A DNA stretch of 64,000 nt from Kordiimonas lipolytica (GCF_001550065.1 NZ_LRUB01000028.1:1-64000), one strand, 5' to 3'; numbered from the stretch's first letter, positions 25,296 to 34,715 are shown. Numbers and translations: made by a program. Notes: generated by a model from the letters alone, not told the origin.

Positions 25296-26287
25296 TGGTT
25301 TCGACTTTTAAAGAACAATTCTCCACAAAAATTCCCGGATTTATAATAAGCTTGACCATCGGCCTGGCGGCTAATTTTTTAAGCGAGCATTACGGCGCCC
25401 CAGCGATGCTGTTTGCGCTGCTGCTCGGCATGGCCATGAGCTTCCTGTTCGAAGACCCAAAGTCTCGCCCCGGCATTGAATTTACCGGATCTACAGTTCT
25501 GCGGATCGGTGTCGCGCTCCTCGGATTCCGGATTGCCTTTTCCGATGTCATGGCGCTTGGCTGGCCCACAGTGAGCATGGTTGCCCTTGGCGTCGGAAGC
25601 ACCATTCTTTTCGGTGTGGTTGTCTCTCGGCTCCTGGGTATGAGCCACCGTTTCGGCGGCTTGACCGGTGGTGCTGTGGCGATTTGCGGTGCATCGGCGG
25701 CCCTCGCGATATCTGCAGTCCTGCCAAAGCACAAAGGGCAGGATCAGGACACTATCTTCACTGTGGTTGGTGTAACCACACTGTCGACGTTGGCCATGAT
25801 CATCTACCCGATGATCAGCGGCTTTTTGGACCTGAGCGAAGCTGAGGCTGGGATTTTCATTGGCGCAACAATTCATGATGTGGCGCAGGTTGTCGGGGCG
25901 GGCTATTCCATCTCGCCCGAAGCCGGTGACTTGGCCACCTTGACGAAACTAATGCGCGTTGCATTGCTGCTGCCGGTCGTTTTCATGTTTATCCTAGTGT
26001 TCCGCAAAAGCCCAAGCGAAGGTAAAAAGCCACCAATCCTGCCGCCGTTCCTGGCTGCCTTTGTCCTGTTCGTACTAATCAACAGCTTTGTGCCTCTGCC
26101 CGATCTTGTCACGGAAAACTTGACGGCCTTCTCAAGAGTTTGTCTGATTACAGCAATCGCTGCCATCGGGCTCAAGTCTGACCTTAGGAAGGTTATGCAG
26201 GTTGGCCTTAAGCCAGTCATCCTGATGGTTGCGGAAACTGCATGGCTCGCGGGATTGATTCTGCTGTGCCTGCCCATGATTGGATAA
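25295..26287 (+). CDS. YeiH/UPF0324-family putative sulfate exporter
   Basis: This 330-residue integral membrane protein has about ten hydrophobic segments. Family features include RIGVALLGFRIAFSDV, GGAVAICGASAALAISAVLP and ATIHDVAQVVGAGYSI, which mark the UPF0324/YeiH group of predicted anion (possibly sulfate) exporters. Function in that group is weakly established. The start at ATG 25295 overlaps the pgpA stop by one base, and cinA follows two bases after its stop, so it is firmly inside the ispDF-pgpA-cinA run. It has no metabolic link to these neighbours that I can name. Confidence 0.85.
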   Translation: MVSTFKEQFSTKIPGFIISLTIGLAANFLSEHYGAPAMLFALLLGMAMSFLFEDPKSRPGIEFTGSTVLRIGVALLGFRIAFSDVMALGWPTVSMVALGVGSTILFGVVVSRLLGMSHRFGGLTGGAVAICGASAALAISAVLPKHKGQDQDTIFTVVGVTTLSTLAMIIYPMISGFLDLSEAEAGIFIGATIHDVAQVVGAGYSISPEAGDLATLTKLMRVALLLPVVFMFILVFRKSPSEGKKPPILPPFLAAFVLFVLINSFVPLPDLVTENLTAFSRVCLITAIAAIGLKSDLRKVMQVGLKPVILMVAETAWLAGLILLCLPMIG

Positions 26288-26289
26288 GC

Positions 26290-26784
26290 ATGTTCGACCC
26301 TCAGATTCTGACATTGGCAGAAAAAGTGCTGGATGCCGCAAGGGCACGCGGACAGATGATAGCCACAGCAGAATCATGCACCGGCGGCCTGATCGCTGGC
26401 GCGCTCACCGAAATTGCCGGCTCATCAGATGTGGTCGATCGCGGCTTTATCACCTATTCGAATGAAGCCAAGAACCAGATGCTGGACGTGAGCTCCGAAA
26501 GCCTGGCACGTTTTGGCGCAGTTTCCGAAGCCGTGGCAAAAGAGATGGCTTACGGGGCCATTGTCGCCTCCCGTGCGGACGTTAGCGTGTCCGTGACCGG
26601 CATTGCAGGCCCCGGCGGTGGGTCTGCAGAAAAACCAGTTGGTCTGGTATGCTTTGGGCTTTGCCAAATTGGCGAATCCCCCACAGCCAAAAGCGTCGAA
26701 TTCGGCGATGTCGGGCGCACGAAGGTTCGGCGCCAGACTGTTCAAACCGCCCTTGAAATGCTTCTTGAAGCGCTAGAGGATTAG
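26290..26784 (+). CDS. pncC: CinA-family nicotinamide-nucleotide amidase (PncC type)
   Basis: This enzyme deamidates nicotinamide mononucleotide to nicotinate mononucleotide in NAD recycling. The 164-residue protein is the stand-alone CinA C-terminal domain, without the N-terminal MoCF-like domain. The active-site serine is Ser29 in AESCTGGLIAG, and SVTGIAGPGGG with EKPVGLV is the second family signature. The start at ATG 26290 lies two bases past the upstream stop. The gene converges on the next leftward gene with a four-base stop overlap. Confidence 0.9.
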   Translation: MFDPQILTLAEKVLDAARARGQMIATAESCTGGLIAGALTEIAGSSDVVDRGFITYSNEAKNQMLDVSSESLARFGAVSEAVAKEMAYGAIVASRADVSVSVTGIAGPGGGSAEKPVGLVCFGLCQIGESPTAKSVEFGDVGRTKVRRQTVQTALEMLLEALED

Positions 26785-27059
26785 CTATCGATCTTTTTGG
26801 ACCAGGATTCCACTTTGACTTTCAGATGGTTATGCTCGTCCTTGATTTCCCGCTCGAACTTCTCGTCAAAGTCTTCGCCCTTTTCCTGGGCTTGCTCAAT
26901 CCGGTCGCTGAAAGCTTTCAGTTCGCTGACCAGCTTGTCATATTCCTGCTTGTAGGCGCCGTTTTCGTCATTGTCGAAAATTGGATGCTCGGAATGCTCT
27001 TCCAGATACTGTTCGCGCGCCCTCAGCTCCTCAGCAAGCTTGTGCATAAATCCCGTCAT
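26781..27059 (-). CDS. Small helical coiled-coil protein, unknown function
   Basis: I do not recognise a family. The protein is 92 residues, highly charged (about half Glu, Asp, Lys and Arg), with heptad-like helices at about 5-20 and 40-85, no cysteine and no membrane segment. The start at ATG 27059 is supported by a strong AAGGAGGGA ribosome-binding site eight bases upstream. Its stop overlaps that of pncC by four bases. A promoter-like sequence overlapped by an inverted repeat lies directly upstream, so it may be transcribed and regulated on its own. Confidence 0.75.
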   Translation of the reverse strand: MTGFMHKLAEELRAREQYLEEHSEHPIFDNDENGAYKQEYDKLVSELKAFSDRIEQAQEKGEDFDEKFEREIKDEHNHLKVKVESWSKKIDS

Positions 27060-27087
27060 CAGTCCCTCCTTCGTGTTAATTTGGGGA

Positions 27088-27121
27088 ACTATACAATGAT
27101 TAATTGCGCCTACCAATTAAT
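27088..27121 (-). promoter_or_regulatory. Promoter with overlapping operator-like inverted repeat
   Basis: On the minus strand, TTGGTA (27111-27116) and TATAGT (27088-27093) have 17 bases between them. A perfect inverted repeat, ATTAATTG and CAATTAAT with a seven-base spacer (27099-27121), covers the -35 and most of the spacer. It could be an operator, or a weak hairpin after the upstream gene's stop at 27127. No T-run is present. Confidence 0.4.
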
Positions 27122-27126
27122 GCTTG

Positions 27127-27573
27127 TCAATTTTCCAAAAATGGACCGTAAAGCTTGGCTGCACGCTCTTCAAACGCGTGCATCATGCGCTTACAAGCCT
27201 CGCCGAAAAGAGGGCCTATCACTTGATTGAGAATCTTGCTGGAAAATTCAAAATCCACTTCAAAGTCTACCAGACAGTGGCCGTTTTCCTGCGGGATAAA
27301 ACGCCAGTGATTATAAAGCCGCTTCATCGGCCCCTTGATGTAATCCACATCCACTTTGCGATTGGTTACCAGGGTAACCCTTGAGGTAAAGCGTTCCCGA
27401 AACATCTTGAAACCGATAATAACATCAGCATCAAACTGATCCGGCTTTCGGTTATAGACCCGCGCACCCATGCACCAAGGCAGAAACTCCGGATATTTCC
27501 CAACATCAGACACAAGATCAAATAGCTGCTTGTCTGAATAGGGAAGGATTTTCTTCTCAACAAAATGGTGCAT
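27127..27573 (-). CDS. START-like coenzyme Q-binding protein (COQ10/RatA family)
   Basis: This SRPBCC-fold lipid-binding protein belongs to the COQ10 group, which chaperones ubiquinone for respiration. The 148-residue protein starts at ATG 27573 with HHFVEKKILPYSDKQLFDLV, the usual family N-terminus, followed by VGKYPEFLPWC, VIIGFKMFRERFTSRV and the C-terminal helix IGPLFGEACKRMMHAFEERA. It lies downstream of lipA on the same strand, the usual alphaproteobacterial neighbour. RatA toxin activity described in enterobacteria should not be assumed here. Confidence 0.88.
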   Translation of the reverse strand: MHHFVEKKILPYSDKQLFDLVSDVGKYPEFLPWCMGARVYNRKPDQFDADVIIGFKMFRERFTSRVTLVTNRKVDVDYIKGPMKRLYNHWRFIPQENGHCLVDFEVDFEFSSKILNQVIGPLFGEACKRMMHAFEERAAKLYGPFLEN

Positions 27574-27689
27574 AGGGCTACTCAACTTTTCAGGCTCGCC
27601 TGTCCTAACTTGAATTGCTGCATTCGTAAAGCCCTGCGCCATCCAAGCTGCTAGAGACGCCCCCTCACCAAAAAACAAACGCCAACCAA

Positions 27690-28619
27690 CTATTCAGCTG
27701 CCTTAAGCTGCTTGTCACGGGCCGCTTTAAGCTTCGCAAAGTCGTCACCTGCCAAATAGCTTGACCGCGTCAGCGGCGTGGCGGAGATCATCAGGAAGCC
27801 CTTGCCCTTGGCCATGCGCTCATAGGCCTTGAACTCGGCGGGAGTGACAAAACGCTCCACTTTTGCATGCCGCGGGGTCGGCTGAAGATATTGGCCAATG
27901 GTCATGAAATCGATATCGGCCATGCGCATATCATCCATCACCTGACTCACTTCCAGGCGTTCTTCGCCAAGGCCCACCATGATACCGGATTTTGTGAAGA
28001 TGGATGGGTCAACCTTCTTCACTGACTCCAGGAGACGCAGCGAATGATAATAGCGCGCACCCGGGCGGATTTTTGGATAGTTCCGCGGTACAGTTTCCAG
28101 GTTGTGGTTGAACACATCAGGCTTGGCTTCGGCAACCATTTCAATCGAGCCCGGCTTATTGCGGAAATCTGGCGTCAGGATTTCAATCGTCGTGTCCGGG
28201 CAGCGGTCGCGGATCGCGCGGATAACTTTGACAAACTGCATTGCGCCGCCGTCGTCAAGATCGTCACGGTCCACAGACGTGATCACAATGTGCTCCAGGC
28301 CCATTTCCGCACAGGCCTCTGCCGTATTCATGGGCTCAAGCGGATCAACCTGCATCGGGCGACCTGTCTTGACGTTACAGAAAGCACAGGCGCGGGTGCA
28401 GGTGTCGCCTAAAATCATGATGGTGGCATGCTTTTGCTGCCAGCATTCGCCCAGGTTCGGGCAAGCCGCTTCCTCGCACACTGTATGCAGGTTTTTCGAG
28501 CGCATCATGCGGCGGGTTTCCATCGCCTGCTTGCTCGTTGGTGCCTTGACGCGCAGCCAATCAGGCTTGCGCTGGTACCCGGTCGACTTCTGCCCAGCTG
28601 TCTTCTGCTCTGTCGTCAT
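27690..28619 (-). CDS. lipA: Lipoyl synthase LipA
   Basis: LipA is a radical-SAM enzyme that inserts two sulfurs into octanoylated lipoyl domains. The protein is 309 residues from ATG 28619. The auxiliary cluster cysteines are Cys48, Cys53 and Cys59 in [12 protein letters not shown], and the radical-SAM cysteines are Cys74, Cys78 and Cys81 in CTRACAFC. The C-terminal RSSY serine motif is present. Its substrates, the lipoyl domains of PdhB and PdhC, are encoded just upstream in the same direction. Confidence 0.96.
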   Translation of the reverse strand: MTTEQKTAGQKSTGYQRKPDWLRVKAPTSKQAMETRRMMRSKNLHTVCEEAACPNLGECWQQKHATIMILGDTCTRACAFCNVKTGRPMQVDPLEPMNTAEACAEMGLEHIVITSVDRDDLDDGGAMQFVKVIRAIRDRCPDTTIEILTPDFRNKPGSIEMVAEAKPDVFNHNLETVPRNYPKIRPGARYYHSLRLLESVKKVDPSIFTKSGIMVGLGEERLEVSQVMDDMRMADIDFMTIGQYLQPTPRHAKVERFVTPAEFKAYERMAKGKGFLMISATPLTRSSYLAGDDFAKLKAARDKQLKAAE

Positions 28620-28736
28620 GCTCGAAACACCATCTTTGCTAACATTGAAACGGCATAAGGCCGCCATTTTGGCGACCTTATAGTGCATTTATGAAGCTGA
28701 CATCCACCAAATTGTGCAGATCAGCTATGCGCTCGC

Positions 28737-30134
28737 CTAGAAGTGAATAGCCTTGTCGTATGCATCCAGCACGCTTTCATGCATCATCTCGGAAAGCGTA
28801 GGATGCGGAAACACCGTGTGCATCAGCTCTGCTTCCGTGCTTTCAAGTGTACGGGCCACTACATAGCCCTGGATCATCTCGGTCACCTCGGCGCCGACCA
28901 TGTGGGCACCCAGAAGCTCTCCGGTTTTCTTGTCGAATACGGTTTTTACCATGCCTTCCGGCTCGCCAAGCGCCACGGCCTTGCCATTGCCAATGAAGGG
29001 GAAGTTGCCGACGCGCACGTCATAGCCTTCTTCCTTGGCCTTGGCTTCTGTCAGGCCAACGCTTGCCACCTGTGGGCGGCAATAGGTGCAGCCCGGGATG
29101 TTGCCCTTGTCCATCGGATGGACACCCTTGACGCCTGCAATCTTTTCGACGGCAACGATACCTTCGTGGGATGCTTTGTGCGCCAGCCAAGGCGCTCCAG
29201 CCACATCGCCAATCGCCCAAAAGCCTTCAACACCCGTGTGGCCCCATTCGTCTGTCACGATATGGCCACGATCCACCTTGATGCCTACTTCTTCAAGGCC
29301 CAGGTTCTCGACGTTGCCGGTGATACCAATGGCCACGATCACACGGTCAACGGTGATCTCTTCTTTCTTGCCCTTGGTTTCCACAACGCAGGTGACATCG
29401 CTCTTGCCTTTTTTCAGCTCGGTCACAGAGGCGTTCGTCTTGATGGTCATGCCCTGCTTCTTGAAGGATTTCTCAGCGAACTTGGAAATATCCGCATCTT
29501 CAACCGGAAGTACGCGATCCATCATCTCGACAACAGTGACGTCAGAGCCCAACTCATTAAAGAAGGAGGCAAATTCAATACCGATCGCACCGGACCCAAT
29601 CACCAGCAGCTTCTTCGGCATGGTATTGGGTGCAAGGGCGTGCTTGTAGGTCCATACCAGTTCACCATCAGCCTTGAGGTGCGGCAGTTCGCGTGCCCGT
29701 GCGCCGGTGGCCAGGATAATATCCTTACCGGCAAGCTCGGTGGTCTTGCCGTCAGCCCCTTTGACAGAGACCTTGCCTTTGCCGGAAATCTTGGCCTCAC
29801 CCTCAATGTGGGTGACCTTGTTTTTCTTCAACAGCGACTTGATACCGCCATTCATCTGCTTGGCAACACCCCGGCTTCGCTTGACGATAGCTTCCAGGTC
29901 ATAGTCGATCTGGCCGATCTTCAGGCCAAAATCAGCGCCGTGTTTTGCAAGGTGCAGCACTTCCGCAGACCGCAGCAATGCTTTGGTTGGGATACAGCCC
30001 CAGTTCAGGCAAATACCGCCAAGGTGTTCGCGCTCAACGCAAGCCACTTTCATGCCCAACTGCGCGCCACGAATAGCAGCCACATAACCGCCCGGGCCAC
30101 CACCAACGACAACAAGATCAAAACTCTCAGACAT
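28737..30134 (-). CDS. lpdA: Dihydrolipoyl dehydrogenase (E3)
   Basis: This FAD enzyme reoxidises dihydrolipoyl groups of 2-oxoacid dehydrogenases with NAD. The 465-residue protein has an FAD-binding VVVGGGPGGYVAAIRGAQLG at the start, redox cysteines Cys42 and Cys47 in GGICLNWGCIPTKALL, an NAD-binding GSGAIGIEFASFF segment, and the C-terminal HPHPTLSEMMHE with the catalytic His of the partner active site. It is the last gene of the pdhA-pdhB-orf-pdhC-lpdA run, 19 bases after pdhC. A 117-base gap without obvious structure separates it from lipA. Confidence 0.96.
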   Translation of the reverse strand: MSESFDLVVVGGGPGGYVAAIRGAQLGMKVACVEREHLGGICLNWGCIPTKALLRSAEVLHLAKHGADFGLKIGQIDYDLEAIVKRSRGVAKQMNGGIKSLLKKNKVTHIEGEAKISGKGKVSVKGADGKTTELAGKDIILATGARARELPHLKADGELVWTYKHALAPNTMPKKLLVIGSGAIGIEFASFFNELGSDVTVVEMMDRVLPVEDADISKFAEKSFKKQGMTIKTNASVTELKKGKSDVTCVVETKGKKEEITVDRVIVAIGITGNVENLGLEEVGIKVDRGHIVTDEWGHTGVEGFWAIGDVAGAPWLAHKASHEGIVAVEKIAGVKGVHPMDKGNIPGCTYCRPQVASVGLTEAKAKEEGYDVRVGNFPFIGNGKAVALGEPEGMVKTVFDKKTGELLGAHMVGAEVTEMIQGYVVARTLESTEAELMHTVFPHPTLSEMMHESVLDAYDKAIHF

Positions 30135-30153
30135 TTCTACTTCTCCGTCGGCG

Positions 30154-31485
30154 TTATAGCAGCATGGTGATCGGGTCTTCGATGTAACCCTTGAAGGCTG
30201 CAAGGAATTCGGCACCAACAGCACCGTCAATTGCACGGTGATCACAGGACATTGTGCAGCTCATGACAGTAGCAACTGCCAACGCGCCATCTTTGACGAC
30301 GGGGCGTTGTTCCCCAGCACCAATGGCCAGGATCGCGCCTTGTGGCGGGTTGATCACGGCGCCAAATTCCTTGATGCCGTACATCCCGAGGTTGGAGATG
30401 GAGAATGTACCGCCTGCATAATCCTCTGGCATCAGCTTGCCGTCACGGGCGCGTGTGGCGAGATCCTTCACAGTGCTCGAGATTTCGGCGAGGCCCATGT
30501 TGTCCGCGCCGCGCACAACAGGCGTCACCAAGCCGCCATCAATTGCAACAGCAACGGAGATATCCGCACGCTCATACCAATACATCTTGTCACCAGCATA
30601 CTGAACATTGGCGGCAGGCACTTTCTTGAGCGCAAGCGCAACAGCCCGGATAATGAAATCATTCACGGAAAGCTTCACACCGCTATCGGCAAGTTTGGCA
30701 TTCAGGTCTTTGCGCTGGGCCATCAGCTTGTCCATCTCACAGTCAATCGTCAGATAGAAATGCGGCACGGTGGTTTTGGATTCCGTCAGGCGCTTGGCGA
30801 TGGTCTTGCGCATGTTCGACAGGCGCTCTTCCCGGTATGGAATATCGTCGTGAGGGCCGTATTCAGCGGCAGCAACTGGTGCAGCAGACGCTGCGGCGGC
30901 TGGTGCGGCAGCTGCAGGAGCTGGCATCGCTGCAGCCCCACCTTCCAGTGCAGCTTCAACGTCACGCTTTACGATCCGGCCATGCGGGCCTGAACCAGCA
31001 ACAGCTGAAAGGTCGAGCCCTTCCTGCTTGGCTATGCGCTTGGCAAGCGGTGAGGCCTTGATGCGGTCGCTAGTGTCGGCGTCGGTAATCTGGCCGTTCA
31101 CGGGCGTTGAAGCTACCTTTTCAGTCACTGGTGCAGCCTCTTTTTTCGCTGCAACCTCGGACGCCGCCTCTGCCTTGACTTCAGGCTGTGGAGCTTCAGC
31201 TTTTGGCGCGTCGGACGGCACTTCAACGTCTTTTGCGTCTTCACCTTCTTCAGCCAGAAGCGCAATCAGTTTGCCGACAGGCACATCGTCCGTGCCTTCC
31301 TCCACCAGAATTTTCGCTACAGTGCCATCGTCAATGCTTTCGACTTCCATCGTCGCCTTATCGGTTTCGATTTCTGCGATCACATCGCCTGATTCCACTG
31401 TATCGCCTTCTATCACCAGCCATTTGGCAAGCGTGCCTTTTTCCATGGTTGGCGACAATGCAGGCATAAAAATTTCAATAGCCAT
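30154..31485 (-). CDS. pdhC: Pyruvate dehydrogenase E2, dihydrolipoamide acetyltransferase
   Basis: This is the core acetyltransferase of the pyruvate dehydrogenase complex. The 443-residue protein has one N-terminal lipoyl domain with Lys43 in [11 protein letters not shown], an Ala/Pro/Glu-rich linker, and a peripheral-subunit-binding domain ([20 protein letters not shown] ... GRIVKRDV). A second Ala-rich linker leads to the catalytic domain ending with the [11 protein letters not shown] active-site histidine motif. The start at ATG 31485 matches the conserved [14 protein letters not shown]-terminus. Confidence 0.96.
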   Translation of the reverse strand: MAIEIFMPALSPTMEKGTLAKWLVIEGDTVESGDVIAEIETDKATMEVESIDDGTVAKILVEEGTDDVPVGKLIALLAEEGEDAKDVEVPSDAPKAEAPQPEVKAEAASEVAAKKEAAPVTEKVASTPVNGQITDADTSDRIKASPLAKRIAKQEGLDLSAVAGSGPHGRIVKRDVEAALEGGAAAMPAPAAAAPAAAASAAPVAAAEYGPHDDIPYREERLSNMRKTIAKRLTESKTTVPHFYLTIDCEMDKLMAQRKDLNAKLADSGVKLSVNDFIIRAVALALKKVPAANVQYAGDKMYWYERADISVAVAIDGGLVTPVVRGADNMGLAEISSTVKDLATRARDGKLMPEDYAGGTFSISNLGMYGIKEFGAVINPPQGAILAIGAGEQRPVVKDGALAVATVMSCTMSCDHRAIDGAVGAEFLAAFKGYIEDPITMLL

Positions 31486-31499
31486 GGGAGTATCCCTAT

Positions 31500-31709
31500 T
31501 CAAAAAAACTTTCTAAGCTCTTCAAGAGCAACGTCGAAGAAGACAAAAATGAAAAACGCAACGATCAGAAGAAGGATCCTACCTTCCCATTTATCACCAT
31601 GTTCACCACCCAGTGTCGGGTCCCGATAATCCAGTTTCACTCGAACACTCTGAAACATGGACTTGAGACCATACCGGTTCACAAGGCGTCGTGATTTTCT
31701 TCGTCTCAT
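31500..31709 (-). CDS. Small single-span membrane protein inside the pdh operon
   Basis: I do not recognise a family. The 69-residue protein has a strongly basic N-terminus ([15 protein letters not shown]), a middle region [21 protein letters not shown], and one transmembrane helix at about 45-60 ([17 protein letters not shown]), ending EELRKFF. The start is supported by a GGAGG ribosome-binding site six bases before ATG 31709. It sits 13 bases after pdhB and 14 before pdhC on the same strand, so it must be co-transcribed with the complex. The positive-inside rule predicts a cytoplasmic N-terminus. Confidence 0.75.
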   Translation of the reverse strand: MRRRKSRRLVNRYGLKSMFQSVRVKLDYRDPTLGGEHGDKWEGRILLLIVAFFIFVFFDVALEELRKFF

Positions 31710-31722
31710 CTAACCTCCGGTT

Positions 31723-33111
31723 TTACCCCGCGTAGCAGACCGCTTTGGCGGCTTTGACGATATCATCCGCGCTGACAACCGCAGCCTTTTCCAGGTTGTT
31801 GGCATAAGGCAGCGGCACGTCCGCACTGTTCACGCGTGTCACCGGCGCATCGAGCCAGTCAAAGGCTTGCTCCATCAACTGTGCGGAAACGTCAGAGGCC
31901 ACAGAACACTGCGGCCAGCCTTCTTCCGCCACCACGCAGCGATTGGTTTTCTTCACGCTCTCGATCAGCGTATCCATATCAAGCGGACGAATGGTCCGGA
32001 GGTCGATTACCTCTGCCTTGATGCCCTCTTCCGCCAGCTTGTCGGCGGCCTTCAGCGCTTCACCGACCGTGATGGAGTAGGAGACGATCGTCACGTCTGT
32101 ACCTTCGCGGAAGACACGGGCCTTGCCGATAGGCAGGGTGTAATCTTCCAGATCAGGCACTTCGAAACTTTCGCCGTACATCAGCTCGTTCTCAAGGAAA
32201 ACAACCGGGTTCGGGTCTTGGATAGCTGCCTTCAGGAGGCCTTTTGCATCAGCCGAATCATATGGGGCTACAACCTTCAGCCCAGGTACGTTAGCATACC
32301 ACGCGGCATAGTTCTGGCTGTGCTGCGCGCCCACGCGACTTGCGGCGCCGTTTGGCCCGCGGAACACAATCGGGCAGGATACCAAGCCCCCAGACATATA
32401 GCGCGTCTTGGCGGCGGAGTTGATGATGTGGTCAATCGCCTGCATGGCGAAGTTGAAGGTCATGAACTCAATCACTGGCTTAAGGCCGGCGAAGGCAGCC
32501 CCCGCACCAAGGCCCGCGAAGCCATGCTCTGTAATCGGGGTATCGATCACACGCTCTGGGCCGAATTCGTCCAGCAAGCCCTGAGTTACCTTGTAGGCGC
32601 CCTGATATTCGGCAACCTCTTCACCCATCACAAAAACGTCTCCGTCCTTGCGCATTTCTTCGGCCATGGCATCCCTGAGCGCTTCACGCACTGTCAGTTT
32701 CACCATCTTGGTGCCCTCTGGAACATCGGGATCACGCAAATCTTCTGAAGATTTCACAGCACCGGCAAACGCCGTAACTTGATCGTCTGGATTTTCTTTT
32801 GGCGCTGGTGGAGCCGCAGGTGCCTCCTCAGCCTTAGCCGCTGGCGCTTCAACCGCACTCGCGTCCTCGTCTTCCTCAGCCAAAATTGCAATCAGCTCAC
32901 CAACCGGCACATCGTCTGTGCCTTCCGCAACAAGGATCTTGGCCACGGTGCCGTCATCCACGGATTCGACTTCCATCGTCGCCTTATCGGTTTCGATCTC
33001 AGCGATTACGTCGCCGCTTTCAACCTTGTCGCCTTCTTTAACCAGCCATTTCGCCAGTGTGCCCTTTTCCATGGTGGGAGAGAGGGCCGGCATCGTAATT
33101 TCAATCGCCAT
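31723..33111 (-). CDS. pdhB: Pyruvate dehydrogenase E1 beta subunit with N-terminal lipoyl domain
   Basis: With PdhA it decarboxylates pyruvate and transfers the acetyl group to lipoamide. The 462-residue protein carries an extra N-terminal lipoyl domain (Lys43 in [11 protein letters not shown]) joined by an Ala/Glu/Pro linker to a standard transketolase-like E1 beta (from about residue 135: [16 protein letters not shown]). The C-terminal domain includes [12 protein letters not shown] and ends with [14 protein letters not shown]. This fusion is characteristic of alphaproteobacteria. The lipoyl domain is nearly identical to that of PdhC, suggesting recent duplication or gene conversion. Confidence 0.96.
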   Translation of the reverse strand: MAIEITMPALSPTMEKGTLAKWLVKEGDKVESGDVIAEIETDKATMEVESVDDGTVAKILVAEGTDDVPVGELIAILAEEDEDASAVEAPAAKAEEAPAAPPAPKENPDDQVTAFAGAVKSSEDLRDPDVPEGTKMVKLTVREALRDAMAEEMRKDGDVFVMGEEVAEYQGAYKVTQGLLDEFGPERVIDTPITEHGFAGLGAGAAFAGLKPVIEFMTFNFAMQAIDHIINSAAKTRYMSGGLVSCPIVFRGPNGAASRVGAQHSQNYAAWYANVPGLKVVAPYDSADAKGLLKAAIQDPNPVVFLENELMYGESFEVPDLEDYTLPIGKARVFREGTDVTIVSYSITVGEALKAADKLAEEGIKAEVIDLRTIRPLDMDTLIESVKKTNRCVVAEEGWPQCSVASDVSAQLMEQAFDWLDAPVTRVNSADVPLPYANNLEKAAVVSADDIVKAAKAVCYAG

Positions 33112-33125
33112 CGGGTGTCTCCCCC

Positions 33126-34157
33126 TTACGCCAGCACATCAGTATAGAGTTCAGAAAGGTCAGGCTCAGGGCTTTCCTGCGCGAACGTCGCGGCTTCAGC
33201 CACAATTGCCTTAACCTTCTTGTCGATTTCCTTGAGCTCTGCTTCATCCTTGAAGCCGGCATCCAGAATGCGCTGCTTCACCTGATCGATTGCATCATGC
33301 TCTGCGCGCATCTTCTGCACTTCTTCCTTGGACCGGTACTTCGCCGGGTCGGACATGGAGTGCCCGCGATAACGATAGGTCTTCATCTCAAGAACGAACG
33401 GCCCCTCGCCTGCACGGCAGTGCTTCACAGCTTCATCCATGGCGGCGCGAACCTCCAGCACATTCATGCCGTCAACCTGCTTACCTGGGATGCGGAAGCT
33501 TTCCCCGCGGCGGTAAAGCTCTACTTCTGAAGAAGAACGGCTCACGCTGGTACCCATCGCATACTGGTTATTTTCGATGATATAGATCACCGGCAGGTTC
33601 CAGATGCGCGCCATATTGAAGCTTTCATACACCTGACCCTGGTTGGCTGCGCCATCACCGAAATAGGCAACCGACACATTATCCGTTTTGCGGTATTTGG
33701 CAGCAAAGCCGAGGCCGGTACCAAGAGAGACCTGCGCCCCCACGATGCCGTGACCGCCATAAAAGCCACGGTCAGGCGCAAACATGTGCATCGAGCCGCC
33801 CTTGCCTTGCGAACAACCGCCGGATCGGCCGGTCAGTTCAGCCATAACAGCCTTCGGGTCAGCGCCAGCAGCGATCATGTGACCGTGCTCACGGTAACCA
33901 GTGATAACTGAGTCGCCTTCTTTCAGGGCTGTCTGAATCCCAACAACAACCGCTTCCTGGCCGATGTAAAGGTGACAGAAACCGCCGATCAGGCCCATGC
34001 CGTACATCTGACCGGCCTTCTCTTCGAAACGCCGGATCAGCAGCATTTCCTCATAGAATTCAAGCAGTTCTTCGTTGGAAGCCTTATATTGTTGAGGCTT
34101 CGTCGTGCGACGGCGCGCAGGTGCGCCCGACTTGGTGGTGGATTTTTTCGTAGTCAT
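33126..34157 (-). CDS. pdhA: Pyruvate dehydrogenase E1 alpha subunit
   Basis: This is the thiamine-diphosphate-binding half of E1. The 343-residue protein has [32 protein letters not shown] near the N-terminus, the ThDP motif [17 protein letters not shown], and the phosphorylation-loop-like segment [16 protein letters not shown] Lys- and Arg-rich extension ([19 protein letters not shown]) precedes the fold, as in other alphaproteobacterial E1 alpha proteins. It is the first gene of the complex operon, with a promoter-like sequence upstream. Confidence 0.96.
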   Translation of the reverse strand: MTTKKSTTKSGAPARRRTTKPQQYKASNEELLEFYEEMLLIRRFEEKAGQMYGMGLIGGFCHLYIGQEAVVVGIQTALKEGDSVITGYREHGHMIAAGADPKAVMAELTGRSGGCSQGKGGSMHMFAPDRGFYGGHGIVGAQVSLGTGLGFAAKYRKTDNVSVAYFGDGAANQGQVYESFNMARIWNLPVIYIIENNQYAMGTSVSRSSSEVELYRRGESFRIPGKQVDGMNVLEVRAAMDEAVKHCRAGEGPFVLEMKTYRYRGHSMSDPAKYRSKEEVQKMRAEHDAIDQVKQRILDAGFKDEAELKEIDKKVKAIVAEAATFAQESPEPDLSELYTDVLA

Positions 34158-34219
34158 CTCGGCCTTCCAGAAAAAGGTCGCAGGCAGGAACGCCTGACAC
34201 TCAATGCATGTGAGGCCTA

Positions 34220-34248
34220 TGGATACCCCCGTTTTGCGCTATTTGCAA
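34220..34248 (-). promoter_or_regulatory. Putative pdh operon promoter
   Basis: On the minus strand, TTGCAA (34243-34248) and TATCCA (34220-34225) are spaced by 17 bases, about 60 bases upstream of the pdhA start. It is a consensus match only; there is no other candidate as good in the gap. Confidence 0.35.
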
Positions 34249-34275
34249 TAGGGCTTAACTTGTTGTTTTTTATAG

Positions 34276-34308
34276 AAAAAAAATAATTAACTGGAAATAA
34301 GTTAATTA
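34276..34308 (-). terminator. Intrinsic terminator at the end of ftsB
   Basis: A perfect nine-base inverted repeat TAATTAACT/AGTTAATTA (34284-34308) with a seven-base loop overlaps the ftsB stop codon. On the minus strand it is followed by a run of eight T residues. The stem is AT-only apart from one pair, so termination may be partial. It separates eno-ftsB from the pdh operon. Confidence 0.5.
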
Positions 34309-34641
34309 ATGCGATGCATCAGAAAGGAACACCACCACTTCGTCCGGATGCGTGAAACCAAGGCGCTGCCGCACCTGCTCCTCGAGCATGTCAGGATCAA
34401 TGCTACGGTTATTCAAGCGGGAGGTGCTAAGCTCAAGCGCGGCGCGCTCAGCCCCAACGTCCTGCGCAAGCACGGTAAGGTCTGCCTCCTGCGCCTCCAG
34501 GCGCTTGAGAGCAGCCAGACTGTTATCGCCCTGAAAAGCATGATAGGCAAAATATGCGACCAAAAAGATCCATACTCCAGCCAACCAAGCCTGGCTCAAA
34601 TGACGTGATATTTTTCCGACTCGCTTCATGATTCGAATCAT
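34306..34641 (-). CDS. ftsB: FtsB/DivIC-family cell division protein
   Basis: FtsB is a bitopic septum protein that bridges FtsL and FtsQ. The 111-residue protein (107 if the ATG at 34629 is used) has a short basic cytoplasmic end (KRVGKISRHLSQ), one membrane helix (WLAGVWIFLVAYFAYHAF), a coiled coil (SLAALKRLEAQEADLTVLAQDVGAERAAL), and a C-terminal domain with DPDMLEEQVRQRLGFTHPDEVVV, the DivIC/FtsB signature. The start is uncertain because neither ATG has a clear ribosome-binding site. It lies downstream of eno in the same direction, the usual enolase neighbour. Confidence 0.88.
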   Translation of the reverse strand: MIRIMKRVGKISRHLSQAWLAGVWIFLVAYFAYHAFQGDNSLAALKRLEAQEADLTVLAQDVGAERAALELSTSRLNNRSIDPDMLEEQVRQRLGFTHPDEVVVFLSDASH

Positions 34642-34715
34642 CTCATAAGCGAATCGGGCACGCAAGGGAAAAAACACCCGAAAATACGATTTTTTCGAGT
34701 GGAATCAGGATAGTA

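Noticed and set aside
28743..30170. A 475-codon open frame opposite lpdA
   Set aside because: It is the complement of a certain gene, and its translation is His- and Cys-rich with no family motifs. It is a shadow of codon bias in lpdA.
34631..34641. A tRNA T-loop-like ATTCGAATC
   Set aside because: It lies in the 5' end of ftsB, with no acceptor or anticodon stem around it. No cloverleaf was found in any gap.
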